From: Corynebacterium canis
GTDB lineage: Bacteria; Actinomycetota; Actinomycetes; Mycobacteriales; Mycobacteriaceae
Length of the DNA: 64,000 nucleotides
Reading direction: 5' to 3'
Assembly: GCF_030408595.1 (NCBI RefSeq)
Contig: NZ_CP047080.1
Location: 1,011,246 to 1,075,245 of the forward strand
The notes beneath the pieces were generated by a model. The model was not told where the DNA came from and ran no database searches. It saw only the letters and a list, made by a program, of their open reading frames with translations. The position numbers and the translations under genes are program-made. The stretch's first letter is position 1, and the number at the start of each line of letters is the position of its first letter. Shown here one piece after another: positions 18,341-27,423 of the stretch.

Positions 18341-19219
18341 GTGAACAGTCTGCGTCTCATGGCAATCCATGCGCATCCTGACGATGAATCCAGCAAAGGT
18401 GCCGCGACTTTTGCCCGCTATGTTGCGGAAGGGCATGAGGCGATGATCGTCACCTGCACCGGCGGCGAGCGTGGAGACATCCTCAATCCCGCCATGGATC
18501 GCCCCGGCACCGCAGAACGAATCACCGAGATCCGCCGCGCAGAAATGGCTGCGGCGATCGCGGCCCTCGGCTCCCCGCAGCACCGGTGGCTGGGGTACGT
18601 AGATTCGGGCCTGCCGCAGGGCGATCCATTGCCGCCGCTGCCGGAGGGGTGCTTTGCGCTGGTGGACGACGCGGAGGTGGTTCGCGAGCTTGTGCGGGTG
18701 ATCCGCGAGTTCCGGCCCCACGTGATTATCACCTACGACGAAAACGGTGGCTACCCGCATCCCGACCACTTAAAGGTGCATTCCACCTCGATGAAGGCTT
18801 GGGAGGTGGCGGGCGATCCGGAGTACGCCCCGGAGGTTGGTCCAGCGTGGACGCCGTTGAAGTTGTATTACACGCATGGTTTTATCCGCCAGCGCATGCA
18901 GCTTTTCCACGACGTGTTGTTGCGCGAGGGCAAGCCCAGCCCGTACGGCGTGCTGTTGGAGCGGTGGAAGGCGCACCGCGCGGATATTATGGCCCGCGTA
19001 ACCACCCAGGTGCCGTGCGCCGACTTTTTCGAGCAGCGTGACGACGCCCTGCGTGCCCACGCGACCCAGATAGACCCAGCGGGGGCCTTCTTCGGGACGC
19101 CCGTCGAGGTGCAGCGTAAGCTGTGGCCGACGGAAGAGTTCGAGCTGGCCGCAACCCGCGTGAGCACGACCTACCCCGAAGATGATCTATTCGCCGGTAT
19201 TTCCGAAAATGCGGAATAG
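18341..19219 (+). CDS. mca: Mycothiol S-conjugate amidase
   Basis: Zinc-dependent enzyme that cleaves mycothiol conjugates of electrophiles, releasing a mercapturic acid for export and GlcN-inositol for recycling. The 292-residue protein carries the MshB/LmbE zinc motif AHPDDE (residues 11-16) and the second ligand region YPHPDHL. I chose GTG 18341 (MNSLRLMAIHAHPDD) with AGGAG nine bases upstream. It separates from MshB by its length and C-terminal segment, though I cannot exclude MshB with certainty. It directly supports a mycothiol-using actinobacterium. Confidence 0.9.
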   Translation: MNSLRLMAIHAHPDDESSKGAATFARYVAEGHEAMIVTCTGGERGDILNPAMDRPGTAERITEIRRAEMAAAIAALGSPQHRWLGYVDSGLPQGDPLPPLPEGCFALVDDAEVVRELVRVIREFRPHVIITYDENGGYPHPDHLKVHSTSMKAWEVAGDPEYAPEVGPAWTPLKLYYTHGFIRQRMQLFHDVLLREGKPSPYGVLLERWKAHRADIMARVTTQVPCADFFEQRDDALRAHATQIDPAGAFFGTPVEVQRKLWPTEEFELAATRVSTTYPEDDLFAGISENAE

Positions 19220-19240
19220 GCGTAGCAAAGGAGAAAACAC

Positions 19241-19510
19241 ATGATCACGTTCGTGCTGGCGCAAGCTGAGCGCGGCGGGCCGCTGGGTCCGGAGTTCGGT
19301 AAGGCCTCACCTATCGGTTTGCTGATCATCGTCTTAATGCTGGTGGCCGTGCTGTATATCGGGTGGGCGTTGACGCGCCGCATCAAGCGGATGGCGCGGC
19401 GTCGTGCATTTGCGGAAAGCCACGGCATTGATGTGTTCGACCAGGAAGCGATCGATAAAGCCATGGCGGCCGAAGGGCTGGCGGTGGATACCCGGAAGCA
19501 GTGGTTTTAG
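19241..19510 (+). CDS. Small membrane protein (conserved next to mca)
   Basis: An 89-residue protein with one membrane segment (residues about 27-47, SPIGLLIIVLMLVAVLYIGWAL) followed by a basic stretch (RRIKRMARRRAF) and an acidic C terminus. This suggests a topology with the tail in the cytoplasm. An AAGGAG ribosome site precedes the ATG. It lies 21 bases after mca, so it is probably co-transcribed. Function unknown. Confidence 0.75.
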   Translation: MITFVLAQAERGGPLGPEFGKASPIGLLIIVLMLVAVLYIGWALTRRIKRMARRRAFAESHGIDVFDQEAIDKAMAAEGLAVDTRKQWF

Positions 19511-19596
19511 CTCGCCGCCCCGCCCCGGTGTGATGATGTACGTTCGATCCCGATTTTGGCGTGCATGCAGGGCGGTGCCCACATAAACTAGTTGAC

Positions 19597-20367
19597 GTGA
19601 ATTACCTGCCGAAGCTGCTGTACCCCGTGTACGAGAACCTTCTCCGACGTGAACTTGCTGGGGCAAAGCATCCGAAGCATGTCGCCATTATGTGTGATGG
19701 GAATCGCCGGTGGGCGCGGGAAGCTGGTTTCGCAGATGTCAGCCACGGGCACCGCGTGGGCGCGCGGAAGATCGGCGAAATGGTCAGCTGGTGCGCCGAT
19801 ACCGATATTGAGCTGGTGACCATTTACCTGCTGTCCACCGAAAACCTCGGCCGCGACGCCGACGAGCTGGAATTGCTCTTCGATATCATCGGCGATGTGG
19901 TGGCCGAGCTTTCCGCCCCCGCCGCGAATTGTCGGGTGCGGCTGGTGGGCCATTTGGATCTTTTGCCGGAGCGGGTATCCAAGCGCTTGCGGGAAGCGGT
20001 GCGCGATACCGACGATCACACCGGGGTGACCGTCAACGTGGCCGTCGGCTATGGGGGCCGCCAGGAAATCGTCGATGCGGTACGCGAACTTATTGACGAT
20101 CTTGGCACCAGCGGCATCGCGCCGGAGGAGATGGCTGCACAAGTATCTGTAGAATCGATTTCGTCGCACCTATACACCTCCGGCCAGCCGGACCCCGATT
20201 TGGTGATCCGCACCTCCGGGGAGCAACGGCTTTCTGGGTTTTTGTTATGGCAGGCGGCGTATTCAGAAATATGGTTTACCGATATCTATTGGCCGGCGTT
20301 CCGCCGAATCGACTTTTTACGTGCGCTGCGTGATTATTCGTCTCGGCACCGCCGTTTTGGAAAATGA
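19597..20367 (+). CDS. uppS: Cis-prenyltransferase (Z-polyprenyl diphosphate synthase)
   Basis: Condenses isopentenyl diphosphate with a Z configuration to make lipid carriers or their precursors for cell-wall synthesis. The 256-residue protein has the UppS signatures CDGNRRWAR (catalytic Asp), STENLGRDADE and the C-terminal DLVIRTSGEQRLSGFLLWQ with the ELWF-like SEIWFTDIYWP. Actinobacteria carry two such enzymes; position beside mca suggests the short-chain (Z-farnesyl) one, but sequence alone does not settle that. I chose GTG 19597, preceded by TAAACT seven bases upstream (leaderless). Confidence 0.9.
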   Translation: MNYLPKLLYPVYENLLRRELAGAKHPKHVAIMCDGNRRWAREAGFADVSHGHRVGARKIGEMVSWCADTDIELVTIYLLSTENLGRDADELELLFDIIGDVVAELSAPAANCRVRLVGHLDLLPERVSKRLREAVRDTDDHTGVTVNVAVGYGGRQEIVDAVRELIDDLGTSGIAPEEMAAQVSVESISSHLYTSGQPDPDLVIRTSGEQRLSGFLLWQAAYSEIWFTDIYWPAFRRIDFLRALRDYSSRHRRFGK

Positions 20368-20930
20368 AATCACCTTACATTCTTGTTGAATCCGTTTACG
20401 GCTCCACACAGGAGTATGCAACCGAACTAGCGAAGCGCACCCACGGTGCCACCCGCCCGCTTGATACCACGTTCGACCTGGCAACCGAACTTGCGTCCGA
20501 GCCCGCGCCGGTCATCGTGTGCGCGCCCAACTACGGGCCGGTGAACAAGGGGATCTCCTGGCTTAAAGAACACGCAACCCTGGTGCGCGAACACACCTGC
20601 GCGCTGGTGGTCGTGGGCATGTCGCTGCCGGAACACGCGCGGTCGCGCGACGCGGCGGCCGGCGCCCTGGGCAGCCTGGCCGAGGAGGTCGCGCGCTTCT
20701 ACCTGCCCGGCCGCCTCCTGCATTCCCAGCTGAGCGCCAAGCATCGCAGCGTGCTGTGGTCGGTGAACCAGATGCTCCGCCGCAAGCCCGGCTTGAACGA
20801 TAATGATCGCAATATGCTGGCCGAATACGGCAAAGATATCGACCACGTCGACTTCACCAACCTGCAGCCCGTGGTCGATTGGTGGCGCTCCCTGACCCTG
20901 GAAAGCGTGTCACCCAACCCCGCCACCTAG
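20364..20930 (+). CDS. Flavodoxin-domain protein
   Basis: A 188-residue protein with a flavodoxin-like fold (Flavodoxin_5 type). The N-terminal VESVYGSTQEYATELAK segment is the FMN phosphate-binding loop, and VCAPNYGPVNKG and VVVGMSLPEHAR are further cofactor-contacting loops. HemG-like menaquinone-dependent protoporphyrinogen oxidases share this domain, but the identity is open. Its ATG overlaps the uppS stop (ATGA), so the two are translated together. Confidence 0.75.
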   Translation: MKSPYILVESVYGSTQEYATELAKRTHGATRPLDTTFDLATELASEPAPVIVCAPNYGPVNKGISWLKEHATLVREHTCALVVVGMSLPEHARSRDAAAGALGSLAEEVARFYLPGRLLHSQLSAKHRSVLWSVNQMLRRKPGLNDNDRNMLAEYGKDIDHVDFTNLQPVVDWWRSLTLESVSPNPAT

Positions 20931-21050
20931 ATCCTTGAGCGCCGCTGCGCTAGCCAAGCTTCAGGATTCCGCCATCGGGCCACCTGATGGCATGAAACCC
21001 TTAATCCGGTTGGGTCGCGCTTAACCTCGATAGGTCGTGTGCGGTTCCGG

Positions 21051-21230
21051 ATAGGTTGCGCACGAGCGTTGACCTGCGATCGTCCGGAATTTCTTCTTTG
21101 GAGCGCTCAACGAAGAATGGAAGGACGAGCTGCGGGGTTTTTGGGCCAGATTCGTCCGGAATTTCTTCGTGAGACCCGCGAATGAAGAATAGAAAGACCA
21201 GCCCCAGGTCGGCGGTTGCGTACAACCCAT
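21051..21230 (-). repeat. MITE-like repeat, copy A
   Basis: About 180 bases bounded by imperfect inverted repeats (GGTTGCGCACGAGCGTTGACC at the left, CGGTTGCGTACAACC at the right). Inside it, TCGTCCGGAATTTCTTC and GAAGAATGGAAGGACGA form inverted pairs. It is about 90% alike to copy B in the same orientation and to copies C and D inverted. No coding capacity. Confidence 0.8.
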
Positions 21231-21530
21231 CGGCATACATGGCGGTTGCGTACAACTCACCGGCGGGCGGGGTGGTGGAGTGAGATTTGCCGGCGGTGCG
21301 GCGGTTTGGGGCGGTTGTTTTGGCTGCCGGATCCCGCCGCTCAGGCAGATTCGACATGCCGGGGCGTTCGGAGGGGTGTTTCCGCAGGTGGGCAAAACGG
21401 CCATGTTCGATGTGCCTGAGGCAGATCCGGCGAAGGGGGTTGGTTCGAGAAAGTCCGAACGCGACCGCACGAAAAAGCCTTGTGCGACTGGGCCGCGGGT
21501 GATCCGCCGATAGGTCGCGTGCGGCTCCGG

Positions 21531-21710
21531 ATAGGTTGCGCACGAGCGTTGACCTGCGATCGTCCGGAATTTCTTCATTAGGGTGCTGAACGAAGAATGG
21601 AAGGACGAGCTGCGGCGTTTTTGGTCCAGATTCGTCCGGAATTTCTTCGTAAGACCCCCGAATGAAGAATAGAAAGACCAGCCCAGGTCAGCGGTTGCGC
21701 ACAACCCATC
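21531..21710 (-). repeat. MITE-like repeat, copy B
   Basis: Same element as copy A, 480 bases further on and in the same orientation. Ends are GGTTGCGCACGAGCG and CGGTTGCGCACAACC, and the inner TCCGGAATTTCTTC/GAAGAAT palindromes are kept. The 20 bases before each copy (TAGGTCG.GTGCGG.TCCGGA) also match, so the true unit may be slightly longer. Confidence 0.8.
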
Positions 21711-21894
21711 GCGGCGCGGGCGACGAGGCTGGTCGCGCGCAACACACCGGCATACATGGCGGTTGCGTGAGATCTGCCGGCAAGCGGGGTGGTTTGGCGC
21801 GATTGCACACACCCCACCGGCGACCCAGCCGGTCACGCACACCCCACCGGCAGGAAAAGCTGCCGCCCATTGCTACCCCGCGGCGCGCGGCGGT

Positions 21895-22821
21895 TTAGAT
21901 ATTGCGCATGCGCACGCGCTCTACCAGGTGGTTTGCGTCTTTGAATAGCACCAGCGAGGCGCGCACCCTGGTGGGAAGGATGTTTTCCACTAGGTTCGGG
22001 AGGTTGACGGACTGCCAAATTTCGCGCGCTTCGGCACGTGCGCGGGCGTCGTCAAGCTGTGCGTAGTGGGAAAAGTGAGCGTCGGGGGCGGAAAACGCGG
22101 TGCCCCGGAGCTCAAGGAAGCGGTCGATATACCAGCGCTCAATATCGTCGGTGCGGGCGTCCACGTATACGGAGAAATCGAAAAGGTCGCTGACCATGAG
22201 CGTCGGCCCGGTTTGCAGCACGTTCAAACCTTCTAAAATCAGGATGTCGGGCTGCCGGATAATAATGAATTCGTCGGGCACGCGGTCGTACAAGGTGTGC
22301 GAGTACACGGGGGCGGTGCACGCCGGACGCCCGGCCTTGACCTCGGTGACAAAGCGCAGCAGTGCCCGCTGGTCGTAGCTTTCGGGGAAGCCTTTCCGGT
22401 TCATGATATTGCGGCGGTGCAGTTCGTCGGCGGGGTAGAGGAAGCCGTCGGTGGTCACCAAATCTACGCGCGGGTGCGTGTCCCAACGTTGCAGCAGCAC
22501 CTGCAATACACGGGCGGTGGTGGACTTGCCTACGGCCACGGAACCGGCGATGCCGATGATAAAGGGCACGTGCGGCGGCCGGGAGCCGAGAAAGGTTTCG
22601 GTGGCCTTCATTAGCTCTTGCCGGGCGTTGATCTGCAGGTGGATCAGGCGGCTGAGCGGCAGGTACACTTCGGCCACTTCGTCGAGGTCGATGTTTTCTC
22701 CGATGCCGCGGAGTTGTTCGAGTTCGGCGGCGGTGAGCACCTGGGGCATGGATTGGCGCAGCCGCCGCCATTGGGCGCGGTTAAAGTCGAGGTACGGGCT
22801 GACCACGTTGGGGCGAACCAT
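21895..22821 (-). CDS. coaA: Pantothenate kinase, type I
   Basis: ATP-dependent phosphorylation of pantothenate, first step of coenzyme A synthesis. The 308-residue protein has the P-loop GSVAVGKST, the DGFLYP substrate segment and the C-terminal [16 protein letters not shown] of prokaryotic CoaA. I chose ATG 22821 ([13 protein letters not shown]), which fits the usual short lead before SPYxxFxR; ATG 22848 would add nine residues. It is divergent from glyA, as in other corynebacteria. Confidence 0.93.
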   Translation of the reverse strand: MVRPNVVSPYLDFNRAQWRRLRQSMPQVLTAAELEQLRGIGENIDLDEVAEVYLPLSRLIHLQINARQELMKATETFLGSRPPHVPFIIGIAGSVAVGKSTTARVLQVLLQRWDTHPRVDLVTTDGFLYPADELHRRNIMNRKGFPESYDQRALLRFVTEVKAGRPACTAPVYSHTLYDRVPDEFIIIRQPDILILEGLNVLQTGPTLMVSDLFDFSVYVDARTDDIERWYIDRFLELRGTAFSAPDAHFSHYAQLDDARARAEAREIWQSVNLPNLVENILPTRVRASLVLFKDANHLVERVRMRNI

Positions 22822-22992
22822 AATCCCATTTTGCCAACCACCGCTCATGCTGACGAATCGACCCCCAGCCTGCCCATTTCGGCGCTAATGTGTGCGCAAA
22901 GGATTTCTAGTTACAATAGGCTGACATTCATCACTGTCGCCGCCGCGAGGTCTTGCGGCCAGACTGACTTTGAAAGGTTCCACGGTATTGCC

Positions 22993-24282
22993 ATGACCGG
23001 AGACGTTCGTTACCAATCTTTGACGCAGCTGGATCCGGAGGTGGCTCAGGCCATGGCCGGCGAGCTGGCCCGCCAGCGAAACACCCTTGAGATGATCGCT
23101 TCTGAGAACTTTGTGCCGCGCGCGGTGTTGCAGGCGCAGGGTTCGGTGCTTACCAATAAGTACGCGGAGGGTTACCCGGGGCGCCGCTATTACGGCGGTT
23201 GCGAGGATGTCGACGTCGTGGAGAACCTAGCCATTGCGCGCGCGAAGGAGTTGTTCGGGGCTGAGGCCGCCAACGTGCAGCCGCACGCCGGTGCGCAGGC
23301 GAATGCGGCGGTGCTGATGGCGTTGGCAAACCCGGGGGAGAAGATCATGGGCCTGTCCCTGGCGCATGGCGGGCACCTTACCCACGGCATGAAGCTGAAT
23401 TTTTCCGGCAAGCTGTACCAGGTTGTTGCCTATGGCGTGGACCCGGAGACCATGCGCGTGGACATGGATCAGGTGCGCGAGCAGGCGTTGGCGGAGCGCC
23501 CGGATGTGTTGATCGCGGGCTGGTCCGCGTACCCCCGCCATCTGGATTTTGCGGCGTTCCGCGAGATCGCCGACGAGGTGGGTGCGAAGTTGTGGGTTGA
23601 TATGGCGCACTTCGCAGGTTTGGTTGCCGCGGATTTGCACCCGTCGCCGGTTCCGCATGCCGACGTCGTGTCCACCACCGTGCATAAGACGCTCGGCGGC
23701 CCGCGCTCCGGGTTGATCCTGTCCCGCGAGGAGTGGGCGAAGAAGCTGAATTCGGCGGTGTTCCCTGGCCAGCAGGGTGGTCCATTGATGCATGCGATCG
23801 CGGCGAAGGCGGTGGCGTTAAAGATTGCGGGCACGCCGGAGTTCCGCCAGCGCCAGGAGCGCACCTTGGAGGGGGCGCGCATTTTGGCGGAGCGTTTGAT
23901 GGCGGCGGATTGCCGGGCGGCGGGTGTGGACGTGCTCACCGGCGGCACCGATGTGCACCTGGTGCTTGCGGACCTGCGCAATTCCGCGATGAACGGCCAG
24001 GAGGCGGAGGATTTGCTGCACGAGGTGGGCATTACCGTGAACCGGAACGCCGTGCCGAACGATCCGCGCCCGCCGATGGTGACTTCCGGCCTGCGCATTG
24101 GCACCCCGGCGTTGGCTACGAGGGGTTTCGACGCCGCGGCCTTTACCGAAGTTGCCGATATTATTGGCACCGCGCTGGCCGCCGGCAGTGGTGCGGATGT
24201 GGCGGCGTTGCGTGACCGTGTGTCCGCATTGGCGGAGCAATACCCGTTGTATGACGGCTTGGAGGAGTGGAAGCTCGTCTAG
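22993..24282 (+). CDS. glyA: Serine hydroxymethyltransferase
   Basis: PLP enzyme converting serine and tetrahydrofolate to glycine and methylene-tetrahydrofolate, the main one-carbon source. The 429-residue protein shows LEMIASENF, the [15 protein letters not shown] loop, the PLP lysine in [15 protein letters not shown], and the C-terminal [15 protein letters not shown] chose ATG 22993 ([10 protein letters not shown]); earlier in-frame codons overlap coaA and look non-coding. GAAAGG at 22972 is a distant ribosome site, so translation efficiency may be modest. Confidence 0.96.
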   Translation: MTGDVRYQSLTQLDPEVAQAMAGELARQRNTLEMIASENFVPRAVLQAQGSVLTNKYAEGYPGRRYYGGCEDVDVVENLAIARAKELFGAEAANVQPHAGAQANAAVLMALANPGEKIMGLSLAHGGHLTHGMKLNFSGKLYQVVAYGVDPETMRVDMDQVREQALAERPDVLIAGWSAYPRHLDFAAFREIADEVGAKLWVDMAHFAGLVAADLHPSPVPHADVVSTTVHKTLGGPRSGLILSREEWAKKLNSAVFPGQQGGPLMHAIAAKAVALKIAGTPEFRQRQERTLEGARILAERLMAADCRAAGVDVLTGGTDVHLVLADLRNSAMNGQEAEDLLHEVGITVNRNAVPNDPRPPMVTSGLRIGTPALATRGFDAAAFTEVADIIGTALAAGSGADVAALRDRVSALAEQYPLYDGLEEWKLV

Positions 24283-24303
24283 TATTGGTGTTGTGACCTT
24301 GTG

Positions 24304-24338
24304 ACCCCGGTGAGGATGCGTCCTTGTCGGGGTTTTAT
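24304..24338 (+). terminator. Terminator after glyA
   Basis: ACCCCG (24304-24309) pairs with CGGGGT (24328-24333), extended by an inner GGA/TCC pair, and is followed by TTTT. It lies about 20 bases after the glyA stop. Confidence 0.7.
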
Positions 24339-24537
24339 GTGTGTGCGCGCCGCACGGCCCGTTGGTCCCATGCGTTGTGTACGATCGCATAGTGGTGGTG
24401 CCTGCGCTTGGGCCCGTCTGATAATTGTCGAAAGAACGATCGAACGGCTCGTGTCCTGGGTGGGGCATTTTGCAATGATAAACGCGTTATGTTTTGCTAC
24501 ACGGAGTTCTTTGTAGGGGCAAACGTGTGTAATTGTC

Positions 24538-24568
24538 TTGACAAATGTGCTTAACTACAGCGTATAAA
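24538..24568 (+). promoter_or_regulatory. Probable promoter of the 24603 gene
   Basis: A consensus TTGACA (24538-24543) and TATAAA (24563-24568) are 19 bases apart, in an AT-rich stretch 35 bases before the start codon. The rest of 24339-24537 shows no feature I can name. Confidence 0.5.
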
Positions 24569-24602
24569 ATATGTGAATTAGAATGCGCGGAGGGAGCCGA
24601 AT

Positions 24603-25535
24603 ATGTCTATGCGACGCCTGGCGCAGGGAGTTGTGCTTGCGTTTCTTGGTGTGGTGTTTATTTCAACGTGGCTTTTAGTTTTGGGTGTTCCCATTTACGT
24701 GGTTTTCTTGCTGCAACTCAGCGTAGCCTTAGTTGCCGGCGGTATAGTGTGGTGGTTTTCGGCACGGAATCCACGAGAGCAAACTACGGAAGAGTCCGCG
24801 GCGGCGGAGGAGCCGCCGGAGGACAAGAAGCCAAAATTTAAGGATCCGGAACCGGCCCAGGAGGAAACTCCTACAGAGCCGATGGCAACGCCGAATGTGC
24901 TGCCAAAGAAGGTGCCTTCGGGGTTTCCGGAGATTGATCTACGGCAGGCGAAGGATCAGCTTCGCTCGAAGCTAGGGACGCAGGCGGGGGATGCGCCTAC
25001 GGCGGAGAAGATGTCGCAAGCCAAGATGCTGCCCGGCGCGCGGGCGGCGATGGAACGGTTCGGGCTGGTCGAGGGGGAGTTGCGGAAATCGCTCGCGAAA
25101 TCGCGGCCACGGCCCGCAGAACAGGGTAGATATCAGTTTGTGGTCGGGGAGCACTCCGTGATCGTCTCAGAGGACGGTACGTGCATCCTCGGGGTGTTCC
25201 CGTACGTCGGGCCGGAGGCCGAACTCGTCGCAGCGGCCAGAGACAAGGCGAAGTCGGCATTGCGGCGGCCGTCCCCGATGGATATGCCCAAGAAGCGGGT
25301 GGCACCTAAGGCGGATCGGAGAATCGCCGCGCCGACGACGGCGAAGGAGATGAAAGAGCTGCTCGAGCAGCGCGGGTTCGAAGTGGAGTTGCGCGGAAAG
25401 CACTATAACGTGACCCATCCGGATCATCCCGGTGTGCGTTCGACGATGGCTGCATCCCCCTCGGATTTCCGTTGGAATTTGAATCTAATTTCGCAGATTC
25501 GCGGCGCCTTCGGCGTGGATTTGCGCCTCGCTTAA
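24603..25535 (+). CDS. Membrane protein with a HicA-like C-terminal segment (unknown)
   Basis: I do not recognise a named family. The 310-residue protein has two N-terminal membrane segments (residues about 7-27 and 33-53), a long charged linker rich in Glu/Pro/Lys (to about 110), a middle domain (about 140-215), and a C-terminal stretch (about 243-300). That stretch, with KEMKELLEQRGFEVELRGKH and THPDHPG, resembles the dsRBD-like fold of HicA toxins (GF..GKHY..HPD pattern). If real, it would be a membrane-tethered RNA-binding module. A GGAGG site precedes the ATG. It has its own promoter and no close partner. Confidence 0.65.
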   Translation: MSMRRLAQGVVLAFLGVVFISTWLLVLGVPIYVVFLLQLSVALVAGGIVWWFSARNPREQTTEESAAAEEPPEDKKPKFKDPEPAQEETPTEPMATPNVLPKKVPSGFPEIDLRQAKDQLRSKLGTQAGDAPTAEKMSQAKMLPGARAAMERFGLVEGELRKSLAKSRPRPAEQGRYQFVVGEHSVIVSEDGTCILGVFPYVGPEAELVAAARDKAKSALRRPSPMDMPKKRVAPKADRRIAAPTTAKEMKELLEQRGFEVELRGKHYNVTHPDHPGVRSTMAASPSDFRWNLNLISQIRGAFGVDLRLA

Positions 25536-25618
25536 TATTCTCTATCGCACGACATTAATGTTTGTTTTTCGCTACGCCCCGTTCGAATAACTGATCGAAG
25601 CTTTTTGGGGCCGAAAGA

Positions 25619-25945
25619 TTACTCTGCTTTTTCTTCGCGCTGCTCGGCCAATTGCGTCCGGGCGGCACGAAGCCAATCCGGCTGATTTTCCAAAAGCGCC
25701 TTGATCTCCGCAGTGGTCAAGGGCTTATCCATATCGTTGCGTTTCAGCGCGGCGATGGTGATCCCCAGCTTGCGGGCAACAATGGGGCGCGGGTGCGGTC
25801 CGGTGCGGCGCAATTCGCTGAGCCACTCGGGGGGATTGTGTTGCAATTCCACGAACTCGGCGTGGCTCAGCGAGTGTTGCTGGAAGGATTCGGGGGTGGC
25901 GGGCAGGTAGATGCCCAGTTTCTTCGCCGCTGTTTGCGGTTTCAT
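25619..25945 (-). CDS. DUF5997 family protein
   Basis: A 108-residue cytoplasmic protein starting MKPQTAAKKLGIYLPATPES. This opening is characteristic of actinobacterial DUF5997 proteins (family named from memory). The C-terminal half is helical and charged. It is divergent from the LysR-substrate-domain gene at 25991 with only 45 bases between starts, and the pair recurs together in the order, suggesting joint function. The function is unknown. The frame is open far upstream, but that region belongs to the neighbour. Confidence 0.7.
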   Translation of the reverse strand: MKPQTAAKKLGIYLPATPESFQQHSLSHAEFVELQHNPPEWLSELRRTGPHPRPIVARKLGITIAALKRNDMDKPLTTAEIKALLENQPDWLRAARTQLAEQREEKAE

Positions 25946-25990
25946 ATTGTTCGATGTCGATGGCACATCGTTAACGGTAACATTCTTGGC

Positions 25991-26554
25991 ATGAGCCTGA
26001 CCATCGCCTATGTCCACGGCACCGCGCCCGACAAGTGGTTTGCCCGCTACGCCGCCAACACCTCCCATGGCATCGAACGAACATTTGGGTGTGACGATCC
26101 GCTTCCGTCGCTGTTCGCAGGGGAGATCGATGTCGCATTGGCTCGCCTCCCCGATGCCCGCATCGATACCTTCGACTACCACGTGGTGCGCCTCTACGAG
26201 GAGGAGCCGGGCATCGGCCTGCCCGCCGATAACGAGCTCACCCTGCTGGACGCCATCGGCGACGAAGATATCGCGGACGAGACCGTAAATTACCGTCCCG
26301 CCGAGACCGTGGATGTGGCCGAGGTGCGGGCCGCCGCGCAGGTCGTGGCCGCCAATGTGGGCGTGGTGATCGCCCCGCGTCCCCTGCTGCGCAGCATGAA
26401 CTTTAAAGGGGTTGCGCATCGCCCCTACACCGATGGGGCCCCCACCACCATCGCGGTGGTGTGGCACAAAGACAAGGATTGTGACGCGATCCAGGACTTC
26501 GTGGGCATCACCCGCGGCCGCACGGCGAATTCCTCACGCCAATCCGGGCGCTAA
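25991..26554 (+). CDS. Stand-alone LysR-type substrate-binding domain protein
   Basis: A 187-residue protein resembling only the effector-binding domain of LysR regulators, with no DNA-binding HTH. Segments such as IDVALARLP, ADNELTLLDAIGDED and VAANVGVVIAPRPLLR fit the periplasmic-binding-like fold. A -10-like TAACAT ends about seven bases before the ATG, so it is probably leaderless. It could modulate another protein, perhaps its DUF5997 neighbour. Its stop overlaps the convergent pxpC stop by four bases (26551-26554). Confidence 0.7.
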   Translation: MSLTIAYVHGTAPDKWFARYAANTSHGIERTFGCDDPLPSLFAGEIDVALARLPDARIDTFDYHVVRLYEEEPGIGLPADNELTLLDAIGDEDIADETVNYRPAETVDVAEVRAAAQVVAANVGVVIAPRPLLRSMNFKGVAHRPYTDGAPTTIAVVWHKDKDCDAIQDFVGITRGRTANSSRQSGR

Positions 26555-27423
26555 CCAATACGGAAACGCACCCTATCGCCCGCCGCGAGCTGCCCCGCGC
26601 GGTCGCAGGAACGCGAGGTCAATACCGCAATCACCGGATACCCGCCGGTCACGGGGTGGTCCGGCCCAAACACAACGGGGTGCCCGCTCGGCGGCACCTG
26701 CACCGAGCCCCGCACCATGCCCTCGCTGCGCAATTCGTCGCGCCGGGATCGCTCCAGCGGGCGGGGCGCGTGCAGCCGCAGCCCGATGCGGTTCGATTCC
26801 GCCGTGACCTCGAACTCTTGGGTAAGAAAATCCAGCACCGCGTCCGCATAGAACCAATCCGAGCGCGGGCCCAGCACCACCTTGAGTTCCTCGTGCCGCT
26901 TGGGGTGCCACAGCGGCGGCAATTGGCGCAGCTTCGGCCACCAGTGTTCGCCCGCCGCGAAATTCCCCGGGAGCAGCAGGTCACCGGCCTTGATCGGCGG
27001 CGGCCCAAGATTGCTCAGCACGTCCGTCGCGGAACTCCCCAGCGTCGTCGCCACACGAAAGCCGCCGCGGATCGCGAGGTAGGATCGCAGCCCGTACGAG
27101 GCATACCCGAGCGTAATCACCTCGCCAGCGTGCAGGTCCAGCAGGGTATTGGTGTAGCTTTCCCGAGTGCGCGCCCCGGTGATGGTCACCGTGCTTGCCG
27201 TCCCCGTGATAATCGCCGTGGTATCCGCAAGCACTTTCGCCTGAAAACCACCGATCAGGATTTCGATCACCGGGGCTTCTGCGGCGTTGCCTACCGCGTG
27301 GTTTGCGCGCGCCGCGCTGAGCCTGTCAAAGGACCCGGAAGGGCTGACACCGGTGCCGGCGAATCCCGCGCGCCCTCGATCCTGGAAGAGCGCGAGCGGC
27401 CCGGTGGCGATCACTTCAAGCAT
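26551..27423 (-). CDS. pxpC: 5-oxoprolinase subunit C
   Basis: With PxpA and PxpB it forms the ATP-dependent prokaryotic 5-oxoprolinase, converting toxic 5-oxoproline to glutamate. The 290-residue protein matches the KipA/biotin-dependent-carboxylase-like family: DRGRAGFAGTGVSPSGSFD near the start and VPPSGHPVVFGPDHPVTGGYP near the end. The gene overlaps pxpB by eight bases, indicating translational coupling. It is the last gene of the operon. Confidence 0.92.
   Translation of the reverse strand: MLEVIATGPLALFQDRGRAGFAGTGVSPSGSFDRLSAARANHAVGNAAEAPVIEILIGGFQAKVLADTTAIITGTASTVTITGARTRESYTNTLLDLHAGEVITLGYASYGLRSYLAIRGGFRVATTLGSSATDVLSNLGPPPIKAGDLLLPGNFAAGEHWWPKLRQLPPLWHPKRHEELKVVLGPRSDWFYADAVLDFLTQEFEVTAESNRIGLRLHAPRPLERSRRDELRSEGMVRGSVQVPPSGHPVVFGPDHPVTGGYPVIAVLTSRSCDRAGQLAAGDRVRFRIG

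Larger units (their letters stand above)
20931..21894. other. Non-coding repeat region between convergent genes
   Basis: About 960 bases without a credible gene. It starts with two small hairpins (ATCCT..AGGAT at 20931-20968, and GCCATC/GATGGC at 20971-20991) that may end the uppS transcript. It contains MITE-like copies A and B and a spacer (21330-21430) with TTTCCGCAGG and TGCCTGAGGCAGATCC motifs also found at 36.9-37.4 kb. Open frames here are short and on both strands. Confidence 0.8.

Noticed and set aside
21021..21842. Long minus-strand frames over the repeat region
   Set aside because: They run through four repeat units, use biased composition from palindromes, and have competing frames on both strands.
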